Below, piece after piece: positions 56,453-64,000 of a stretch of DNA of 64,000 nt. The translations under genes were made by a program, and so were the position numbers. The notes under the pieces were generated by a model that did not search any database, was not told the DNA's origin, and saw only the letters and a list, made by a program, of their open reading frames with translations. Within the stretch, counting starts at the first letter, position 1. Every line of letters begins with the position of its first letter. This DNA is from Notospermus geniculatus (lineage: Eukaryota > Nemertea > Pilidiophora > Heteronemertea > Lineidae), in NCBI GenBank assembly GCA_002633025.1, contig NMRB01000063.1, forward strand, positions 166,241 through 230,240, read 5' to 3'.

Positions 56453-59400
56453 GTAGAGTGTAGATAGATGATCATCTTATGATCTGCTAGCCTATGTATA
56501 GAAAAATAGGCCTAGGCCTACGGCCTAGTGGCTTTATCAATAGGCCTACCAGCAATGCCGATGGTTGCAACAACTTTAACAACATGAACAAGCTTCCAAG
56601 TCGAAGACCAACAACAGGCAACACGAACACACGCATGACACACGACCATGCGACCACCAGTGACCATCCCATAGGCCTAATGTCCATCCATCCATGTCCA
56701 TGACTAGACATACCTAGGCCTAGGCCTAGCTAGGCCTAGGCCTACGGTATATTTGAAATTATTTGTCATGTCATCATTGCTGGACAGTTTGGCCTTGGTC
56801 TCTAGGCCTATATGACAGCGACAGCGTCACTTGACTACTCAGGCCTAGGCCTAGGAGGCCCTAGACTCAACATCGTGGATTGTTCAGCTGATCATTTTAG
56901 GCCGGCGAGTGACTAAGGCTACCGGTAGGCCTTTATAGGATTGATGGTCGACTTTTGATTAAAAGGACCACGGTATGCGATCTCTAGGCCTACCTAGGCC
57001 TAATTTGACTGTTGACATAGAGGGAGCCACCTAGTGGCAGCAACACGAACTACAAAAATCCATTACAAAATGTACGTAGTAAATCGGGTCCATTCGCCAA
57101 CAACATTGTTAGTCCCTTGGGTTCTACTTGGAGGGTGGCGTGATATGATGGCGCCAGCTGTCGAGAAAAAGTGGCATTTAATACCGTGGACGTGGTCCTT
57201 TAACCATTTCTACTCATTGTCTCTTTTAGTTGAAGGAGCTCCGGTACTCCCGATGAGACCCGCACCTCCACCCCCTGCTTCCACAGCTAGACCTCCACCA
57301 ATTCCACAGAGAAATGCATCTCTCGAGAAACAAGGTGAGGATATGATCCGGGGATTCTACTATAAAATGGATGATTAAGTTCATTTACTTAGTGAATATT
57401 TCGATGAAATCCAGGCGTAAGGAAGCCAACACATATCTTAACTCAAAACCTCTCTAGAAGTCAACTTCCAGAAACTTGCGAATTTTCAACCCCAACCAGG
57501 GTCTTCCTCAGGCACTTTTCAGTTGGAGAGACCAGAAAAGACTGGTCTCTCCAACTGAAAAGTGCCTGAGGAAGACCCCAGTGAATTTTATCATTTGTGT
57601 GTCAATTTTTTGCTTTCTCGTTCTTTGGATACAAATCCTCTCTACATGTCAAAGTTTGACATGAAATTCTCATTTGTGCTGAAAGTGTTATTGACTTCAT
57701 CATCTTCTTGTTTTCGATTCTAGATGATGCATCACTTTTTAAACTTCCTCCACCTCCAAAGACAACAGCAAAGTCAGCTACCCTCGGCACTAAGCCTGCC
57801 TCAGGTGGCTCCAGGAGGTGAGCAACATTTTGTCAGTCAATCAACTCCAAAACATACAGTCTAACTGCAGAAATCCTTTTTAATGTCAAGGAGAATTGGA
57901 ATGTATACCTAGCTATTTGTTGGGGTTCATTCCAAAATCGATATTGTGTTCATTCCTACTGACAGGTTTGAATGACTTAATCAATGCTTTATTTATCCTC
58001 CAGTGTCCAGTAATACACATGCATTTGATAAATGTGTGGCGGTCTAGGAAAACCCGGCAGATGTCGCATTTGAGGAAAGTGTTAATGGCCTTGGTGAACC
58101 CGCACATTTCAATAGCTGAAATGTACTACGTAACAGGTAAACAGTAGTACGGTACATTGTAGATCAATGCACAGGCAATCTGACAGCCCTTGTTGATCAT
58201 TCAGCGACATCCGCCGGGTTTACCTAGACCGCCTCACAAACACTTTTTCACTTCATTTAGGGACAAGCCTCAAATAACAGTTGTGGAAGCCCGACCAATG
58301 AGGGAAGTTGGTTTCCGTATGGATCAAACTGTATTAAGTGGTGGTGATTCCAAGGTGAAAAGTCCTCAGTCACCACCATTGCTTATTGACTTCGACAGCG
58401 AATGTCCATCAGCACCACCTACGAAACCATCGCCACCGGAGAAACCGGTGAATGGAGGCCCTGGGCCTTTGCCACCTTGGCCGACTATTACAAAGACTTC
58501 ACCGTCAGGTAAACTTGGAAGCTTTTGTTTCATTATTGTAATCATAGAAATATCTGGCAGGTTCCACACGCCAGTTCTGTTGCAATAACATTTGTGTGGA
58601 AAAAACATGATTTGTTGGTGTGGCTTCCTGAAAGCATGCGATGCCATATTTACAGTCAGACTGGCTTCTTGAAAGCATGCCATATTTACAGTTAGACTAT
58701 TTCATTTCAGGTTCCAAGTCAAATGATGCTGTAAGTATGGCAGGTTGAAAAATGGTTCTTATTGCCATCATGTGAATGTTCTTCAGCTCACCATAATTAA
58801 GAACGTGAAGAAATCGTGCAAAAACAGGAGCATTATCATTGTAAATCAAAGCAAGTCTTTGGTAGATTCAATCAGTGGAATAACTTTTTTTCCAGGGTGT
58901 AGGAAACATAGGATCTTTGATAGACATTGATTTTGAAACTGAAGGAAAGGCTGCTCCAGGACACAAGCCCAGGAGTCCTGGTCCTCCCAGACCTGCAAAC
59001 CTGCCCAGAGGAAGGAGTCCATCTCCAAAACCACCTCGACCTGGCCCACCTCGGCCTTCAAGCCCTGCGCCTAAGACAAAAGGTCCTCCAAGACCAAGGA
59101 GTCCTTCCCCAAATCCACATGGACCACCAGCTAGGCCACGGAGTCCTTCACCAAGGCGACCTCCACCTCCGAGACCAAGCAGTCCATGCCCGGGAAGACC
59201 TCCGTCATTTGCGAAAGCGCCAACACCTGATGGTGATACTGCGGAAGTGATGGACAACATGGCAAATGAGAAACTGTTAGAAATTACCGAACCATCGAAA
59301 CCCAAGCCAGCAGGGCCAAAGCCTACGATCGTAAGGGCCAAACCAGCAGAACCTGTGGCACAGCAGAAGTCTCCTGATGATGCCACATCATCTGGTCAGG

Positions 59401-62400
59401 GACGTGTTGTAAAGAAAACAGTCATCACCACGACTACCACAGTGAAGGCAGGTGAACAGGGTGGTATTTACCCTTGTATTGGCGGATTCGGTTTGGGTGG
59501 TCCCGGAATTCTTGTTGGTGCAGGTCCTTCGGGCGTTCAGAGAGAAAGTCGAACTGTTGTAACTCATAAAATCACCCTGCCTGCTGGGATTCCCACTGGT
59601 GGTAGCAGTTCGAAACCTAAGGATGCAGAAAAGAAATCCCGACCAACGGTGATTCGGCCACCACCGAAACCGAAGACATCTCCAGAAGGACCTAAACCAA
59701 GCGAGGATCTGAATGATTTGGCAAGAGCATTTGAGAACAGGGAAAATGAATCAAGAGTAAAGGAAAAAATTGATGGGTGAGGGTTGTGATTCATTGATTT
59801 CCTGTGTTATCTGGTGATTTTCATTACCATTTTTATCCGTGTTTTCAAAAAAATTTGAAATGTATCATTGACTGATGACGTGAACACCTTTTTTCACCAT
59901 ATCAGCTATTAGGTTAGGAGCTGTGTCATGAACCTATTCCACACATCCACAGATGTCCTGTTATCTCTTGAAAATCTGGCCATTATTCTCGAACTCTGAT
60001 TCCAGATCCACAAGTTCGGATTCCACTCAGTTGGATAAAAAAGAAACAAGGCCCCTCCAGGCTGCTGGACAAGTAAAAAAGAAGATGCCGCCTCCTCCAA
60101 GACCTGTATCAGGCCCAACAAAACCCACTTTTCCAAAACCGAAAGTGTAAGTCTAACAAATATTTGTCCCCATATGTACAAGATTACTTGAGCAAATTCA
60201 GAAATCCCATACATGTATTGCTACCTGAATCTAATTGAAGCACATACCTGCATGTACTCAATTTACAGAGTTTTTAACAGCCTATAGAGTATTGGTCTTC
60301 AGAAGCTTTTTCCATGGCATGCTTTTTAACATACATACACTGCCTGCGTAGTTAAATGGTGGTGAACTGATTTTATACCAATCCAGCATTTGAGGCCAAA
60401 TGTGGGTTGTCAGGCCTGTATACCATAGCACAATAGTCAATGAGCCAATAAGGTAATGAAATTGACTATTGTGCTATGGTATACAGGCCTGACAACACGT
60501 ATTTGGCCTCAAATGCTGGATTGGTATAAAATCAGTTCACCACCATTTAACTACGCAGACAGTGTACATGTATATGTATGTAGTACCGGTATGTACAAGT
60601 ACATATGTACATACTTGTATATTTTGTGATGTCGACTCATACCATAGCATTTTTCGGCCCTTTCCAGATCAGTTACTCGGCCCCCAAGGCCCAAATTGCC
60701 AGAACGACCCACACCAGGGCATCCGTTGTATCACTATATGGTTGAAGGCCAACCTCATGGGAAAGCTCTGTATGATTACAGCGGTCAGCAGGCTGATGAG
60801 CTCTCTTTCAAGGTGAGTAGAGGCTTTACAGACAACGGTTCCAAGGGGGGCGCACCAGGCGCACGCCCCCCTTTCGGCCAACAAATATATAAAATCGACG
60901 CGTGAAATTCTGAAGTTTGGAGCGAGTGATATGGATCGACGATACGTAGCCTTGCCAGAAGTCCCTACTATTAGGTATTTTGGGTATTTTTCATTCCAGG
61001 TAGGAGACTTGATTGTGTTGGTGCAACGTGTGGACTCTGAGTGGATGATGGGGAAACTAGGAGACACTGAGGGATTATTTCCACAGGCATTTGTAGAAAT
61101 CATCGAACCATTGCCAGGAGAGGGAGCAAAAGCGAAGACTGTGGTGAGTTATCAGAGGATTGATATCCATGTGTTTCACAAGCGGCCATCTTTCTGATTG
61201 CCGTGGTAATGTTAGGGAGCACAAAAATCGTACATATTTACATTGTTCGTACATATTTACGTGGTGTTAGGAGAGTAATGCAATTTTGATATTGATTCTA
61301 AATTATTCAAACAGGTAATGCAATGCATGGAAAAATTTATAGAATGAGGAACCGGCGGAACTACATGTAATCCTTGGCTGACGAACAACTCAGTTAAAAC
61401 TATGATGTCGAAAGTCAAGCCAATAATTTGCCATTTAATTCTGAAACTACACCCTACTTCTAGCCCCAATATACCTGAAGTAGTCCAATGAATTTCGAAT
61501 TTTACACGTTTATCATCAAGTATAGGACTGACTCAATGTATCTGAATGTTTTCAAATGAAAATTCAAGCAGAAGCATGTTGAATTTCATCGATAAAATTG
61601 ACTACTTTAGTGTAAACAACAGACCGAAGAGCAACGTCATTGGTTCTGAATGATGCATCACACATAATGTCACGAACGATGCACGACGTCAATGACATTT
61701 TCAACGTCATAGCGCATGCACTTTTGTGTTAAAACTGAGTTGTTCCCCAGCGCCTCCTTTGGGCACGCCGGTTCCCCATTCCACGGCAACAATCCAGGAT
61801 GACTGCCATTGCAACTGACATGATTGGTCTTTCCCGCAAAATGCCTGTATTAAAGTAAGCTGTAAAACAAAACATTCCGGTAAGTTGTTGATGGCCCATG
61901 TTATTTTCAGGAACATCCAACATGGGATGATACACCAGATGAAAAACCAGACTTGGGTACAGGTCCTAGATGCCGTGCAAGGTTTGACTTTGAGGGAGAG
62001 AGTGCAGACGACTTGTCTTTTGAGGATGGTGATATTATTCAACTGGTTGAACGGGTTGATGACGAGTGGCTCCAGGGAAGTATCAGAGGGAAGGTTGGGT
62101 TATTCCCGATAGCATTTGTTGAAATAATTGAAGATTTACCCTTAAACGATGCAGCAGGAGCCAACGGAGGACCAGCTGATGACGCGGATGGACACAGCGA
62201 TGAAGATACTGTCAAAGTTTTGCATGATTATAATGGCGAGAGTGGAGACTTATCTCTTAAGGTAAAAAAACACCTTTCTTTCTTTGATATTTTTTTGTTC
62301 AGTATTTCACGTCCTACGTACATACTGTAAATGGTTCATGGTGTACTTCGTTCTGTTTTACCTGTTGATACCTTTTGCAGTAGTGCATTTCAGTAAAGTT

Positions 62401-64000
62401 GTGTTTGAAATAAGTCATCCTTATCTAGTGTATGCTTACTTTCATTAATTTTACTGTACATTTGTCAATAAGATTTCCCCCAGGAAGAAATTAACAACAG
62501 TAACAAAAGTCTATTTTTAGAGAATTTTCGAATCGGACAACTTCATGTGGTTGTTTTTGTTCGCATGTTGATGTTGTGTACTGTAAAGCAGGAAAATTTC
62601 GCGTGCAGGAAATTTTCGCGAATTTCGCGAGAGTGAATGAGTCGCGAAAATTTCCTGTCGCGAATATGAGTACAGGCAAGTGATAAATACGGTCTGTGAA
62701 AAAAAACTGGAAAAAAATGGCAGAGACTCGCGAAAATATCCATCCACAAATATGTCTATAATTCTTGATTCGCGAAAATTTCCAGCCGCGAAATTATCTT
62801 GCTTTACAGTACCTTCTGCGTGTTTTTATTTATACCTATAGGCTGGTGAAACTGTACGTGTACTCAGTCAAATGTCTCATGAGTGGCTATACGGTGAGAT
62901 TGCTGGGAGACGGGGGATGTTTCCCTCAAATTTTGTGGACCGGATTCCGTCAAATCTTCCTCAGTATGTTCCAAATCAACCAGCTGTGCTGGCTGCAGCT
63001 GGTGCTTCTATGTCAGTGTCATCTTGGGTAGGTATTGAATCGCCAACAGAAGAATTTTAAGCAATGAAAAACAGAACACTGTTCATTCTCTGTGCCACTA
63101 AAACATTATTTCCCTACTGATCTGATTATATAGTGCTGATTTAATTTTCCTTTTTGTTGCGTGCTCATGTTGTTAATGTAAGGACAGTTTCCTTATTAGC
63201 GAGGTTTAGCACCTTTCAGACTCCGGCTTCAACTACCAGAATGAATTGCAGTCCGCTGTAGACATCCTTGATAAATATGATTTGACAGACATTTCCAAAT
63301 CGTAAAATGCCATAACTTTGTGGCAGAATATTTTTGATTCGTAATCGGAAGTGCATATAAATCACAAATATTATAGTCAATAGTCGTGTTTCAAGTCATA
63401 ACGACTAGGATTACGACTTCAATATTCATTATTTATCCGCACTTCCGATTTATAAGGCCAAATTTTTCTGCCTTCAGTTTATGGGGTTTGACGAATTGAA
63501 GATGTCTATCAAATCGTTTTTATCAAGGATGTTCATAGCGGACTGCAATTCATTCTCGTAGTTGAAGTCAGAGTCGGAAAGGTGCTAAAACCTCGCTATT
63601 GTGGACCGGTACTCATCCAATATAATTACCACACAGCCTCAGTCTCACTTTTGTACCGTATCATAGTTTCTTTATGCTTCAGAATTCATTATTAGTATGT
63701 CTTTTCGTGCCTTCGAAATCTGGAGGAAAAGGAAACTTCTAATCACACTGAAAAATCCTATTGATTTTGCTGATTTAACAATCAAAAATATTTCATGTAT
63801 TATATGGTCTCATGATTTCAGCCTGCAGAGCAAACATCAACAGAAGAACCACACTGTATTGCGAAGCATGATTTCCAGGGTGAAACAGACGGAGATTTAG
63901 CATTCCAAGTTGGCGACAGGATCGCACTTACTGGCAAAGTTGGAGATGATTGGCTGAGAGGAACACTGAATGGGAGAAATGGCATCTTCCCAAAGGATTT
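56347..64000 (+). CDS. SH3D19: SH3D19-like multi-SH3 adaptor (5' part, continues beyond window)
   Basis: Twelve exons: 56347-56452, 57230-57334, 57724-57817, 58261-58508, 58711-58730, 58896-59776, 60006-60146, 60668-60812, 61000-61143, 61911-62261, 62842-63027, 63822-64000+. Junction phases match throughout (1,1,2,1,0,2,2,0,0,0,0), giving about 866 residues with no stop. The N-terminal 530 or so residues are proline-rich and low-complexity. Then come four SH3 domains at roughly 564-617, 647-705, 729-786 and from 820 on, with ALYDY-like, ELSF, W and PxxFV hallmarks. Vertebrate SH3D19 (EBP/Eve-1) has a proline-rich half and five SH3 domains and binds ADAM tails and endocytic proteins. Here HPLYHYMVEGQPHGKALYDY before the first SH3 recalls it. 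An intracellular endocytosis or cytoskeletal adaptor role follows by homology. It could be another multi-SH3 family member. Its splice phases are mixed, unlike the secreted genes. Confidence 0.7.
56500..57005. repeat. Dense cluster of TAGGCCTA palindromes
   Basis: In intron 1 of the SH3 gene, AGGCCT occurs more than fifteen times within 500 bp, often overlapping as TAGGCCTAGGCCTA. The same word is scattered across the whole window. Confidence 0.8.
57001..57190 (+). repeat. Dispersed repeat, copy of 1868-2045
   Basis: Inverted relative of the segment at 1868-2045; just upstream of exon 2. Confidence 0.6.
57230..57334 (+). CDS. SH3D19: SH3D19-like exon 2
   Basis: 105 nt, phase 1-1. Acceptor CTCTTTTAG, donor CAAG|GTGAGG. 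Proline-rich (PAPPPPAS, ARPPPIPQR), potential SH3-ligand peptides. Confidence 0.7.
57481..57581. repeat. Fold-back with paired hammerhead-like motifs
   Basis: Arms around AACCAGGGTCTTCCTCAGGC / GCCTGAGGAAGACCC, with AGAGACCAGAAAAGACTGGTCTCT at the centre. Same motif as at 32207-32333. Confidence 0.65.
57724..57817 (+). CDS. SH3D19: SH3D19-like exon 3
   Basis: 94 nt, phase 1 to 2. Acceptor TTTTCGATTCTAG, donor GGAG|GTGAGC. Encodes DDASLFKLPPPPKTT. Confidence 0.68.
58261..58508 (+). CDS. SH3D19: SH3D19-like exon 4
   Basis: 248 nt, phase 2 to 1. Acceptor CACTTCATTTAG, donor TCAG|GTAAAC. Includes SPPLLIDFDSE and PPTKPSPPEKP. An LIDFD motif recurs in exon 6 as LIDIDF, possibly an endocytic-type acidic peptide (inference). 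Confidence 0.72.
58711..58730 (+). CDS. SH3D19: SH3D19-like exon 5 (20 nt)
   Basis: TATTTCATTTCAG|GTTCC...GCT|GTAAGT. Phase 1 to 0, encoding GSKSNDA. Needed to restore frame between exons 4 and 6. Confidence 0.6.
58896..59776 (+). CDS. SH3D19: SH3D19-like exon 6, long proline-rich exon
   Basis: 881 nt, phase 0 to 2. Acceptor TTTTTTTCCAG, donor GATGG|GTGAGG. Contains repeated SPSPxPPRP and PxPRPSSP blocks, a TTTTTV run, a glycine-rich hydrophobic patch (GGFGLGGPG) and an acidic/basic end (LNDLARAFENRENESR). Many PxxP sites for SH3 partners. Confidence 0.78.
60006..60146 (+). CDS. SH3D19: SH3D19-like exon 7
   Basis: 141 nt, phase 2 to 2. Acceptor CTGATTCCAG, donor AAAGT|GTAAGT. Encodes a Ser/Lys stretch and KKKMPPPPRP. 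Confidence 0.7.
60339..60564. mobile_element. MITE with ~105-bp near-perfect arms
   Basis: CACTGCCTGCGTAGTTAAAT to its complement; arms match almost base for base, indicating a young insertion. In SH3 gene intron 7. Confidence 0.82.
60668..60812 (+). CDS. SH3D19: SH3D19-like exon 8: start of SH3-1
   Basis: 145 nt, phase 2 to 0. Acceptor CCTTTCCAG, donor AAG|GTGAGT. Ends with HGKALYDYSGQQADELSFK, the first third of an SH3 domain. Confidence 0.8.
60837..60906. mobile_element. Truncated GGATCC-family fragment
   Basis: CAAGGGGGGCGCACCAGGCG and the ACAAATATATAAAATCGACG region match one end of 54681-54856. Confidence 0.55.
61000..61143 (+). CDS. SH3D19: SH3D19-like exon 9: rest of SH3-1
   Basis: 144 nt, phase 0-0. 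Acceptor TTCATTCCAG, donor GTG|GTGAGT. Encodes VGDLIVLVQRVDSEWMMGKL and GLFPQAFVEII, completing the RT-loop-to-Pro binding surface of SH3-1. Confidence 0.82.
61911..62261 (+). CDS. SH3D19: SH3D19-like exon 10: SH3-2 and start of SH3-3
   Basis: 351 nt, phase 0-0. Acceptor GTTATTTTCAG, donor AAG|GTAAAA. SH3-2 has CRARFDFEGESADDLSFEDG, DDEWLQG and GLFPIAFVEII. An acidic linker (DDADGHSDED) follows, then VKVLHDYNGESGDLSLK of SH3-3. Confidence 0.85.
62578..62812. mobile_element. MITE, GTACTGTAAAGCA ends, with CGCGAAAATTT repeats
   Basis: Termini GTACTGTAAAGCA / TGCTTTACAGTAC (one mismatch). The inside carries at least five CGCGAAAATTTCC-type words. SH3 gene intron 10. Confidence 0.72.
62842..63027 (+). 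CDS. SH3D19: SH3D19-like exon 11: rest of SH3-3 and linker
   Basis: 186 nt, phase 0-0. Acceptor TATACCTATAG, donor TGG|GTAGGT. AGETVRVLSQMSHEWLYGEI and GMFPSNFVDRI complete SH3-3. Confidence 0.82.
63195..63600. mobile_element. MITE, TAGCGAGGTTTAGCACC ends
   Basis: Arms of about 100 bp: TAGCGAGGTTTAGCACCTTT and the complement near 63580-63600, plus inner GACATCCTTGATAAA / TTTATCAAGGATGTTC. SH3 gene intron 11. Confidence 0.75.
63822..64000 (+). CDS. SH3D19: SH3D19-like exon 12: SH3-4 (cut by window end)
   Basis: Acceptor TGATTTCAG, phase 0. CIAKHDFQGETDGDLAFQVG, DDWLRGTL and GIFPKDF show a fourth SH3. The window ends inside this exon. Confidence 0.8.

Noticed and set aside
57896-58147. Open frame with a CDIC/H-like pattern on the minus strand in SH3 intron 3
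   Set aside because: A single CxxC and a few histidines do not make a zinc finger; no splice context. Possibly transposon-derived but unsupported.
58868-59386. 172-codon open frame on the minus strand, glycine-rich
   Set aside because: It is the antisense shadow of the proline-rich exon 6 of the SH3 gene; CCN proline codons read as glycine on the other strand. No splice or start context.
1-64000. Prokaryotic features (operons, CRISPR, ribosome binding sites)
   Set aside because: The sequence is clearly spliced animal DNA; direct repeats present are microsatellites and segmental copies, not spaced CRISPR repeats.

Overview
This window is eukaryotic nuclear DNA from an animal, probably a marine invertebrate and most likely a deuterostome such as an echinoderm or hemichordate. 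The evidence is: spliced genes with GT-AG introns; extracellular module exons (kringle, PAN/apple, SUEL-type lectin, EGF-like) that are all phase 1-1; a very high load of fold-back DNA elements; and strong enrichment of the palindromes AGGCCT and ACATGT. The species assignment is inference from sequence style. One assembly gap lies at 42154-42448.

Layout. (1) 0.5-4.9 kb, minus strand: five class 1-1 exons of a secreted cysteine-rich protein with one EGF-like module, running off the left edge. (2) 5-9.7 kb: transposon debris (fold-back elements, a Harbinger-like transposase remnant, a LINE remnant). (3) 10.36-16.02 kb, plus strand: gene A, a secreted protein with three kringles and a short Cys-containing tail. 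(4) 18.48-29.25 kb, plus strand: gene B, its tandem duplicate, with two PAN-like exons, four kringles and the same tail. Both have the kringle or PAN-kringle layout of plasminogen/HGF relatives, but no protease domain is visible. (5) 32.5-52.2 kb, minus strand: a highly duplicated locus with a signal-peptide exon, five PAN/apple exons, a SUEL-type lectin exon and about fifteen tiny exons. (6) 56.35 kb to the right edge, plus strand: the first twelve exons of an SH3D19-like intracellular adaptor, with a proline-rich N-terminal half and at least four SH3 domains.

The most unusual signal is the microexon system. In genes A and B and in the minus-strand PAN/lectin locus, the domain exons are separated by many exons of about 6-33 nt (mostly exactly 15 nt), every one phase 1-1, encoding pentapeptide-like linkers such as DKPDV, EPCKA, EKCDE or (x)KGTK. 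Several lie inside tandem repeats of about 220-250 bp, so repeat expansion multiplies exons without disturbing the frame. One exon of gene B (25643-25675) is a kringle exon whose whole kringle has been deleted, leaving an 11-codon linker with intact splice sites. This is a visible route from domain exon to microexon.

Other structure includes fold-back (MITE-like) families with empty sites in paralogous segments, a tRNA-derived SINE with a 10-bp target duplication, a Penelope-like reverse-transcriptase scrap inside a fold-back element, and recurrent hairpin motifs resembling the hammerhead ribozyme core. All exon models are read by eye from splice signals, phase and homology between copies; none is backed by transcript data.
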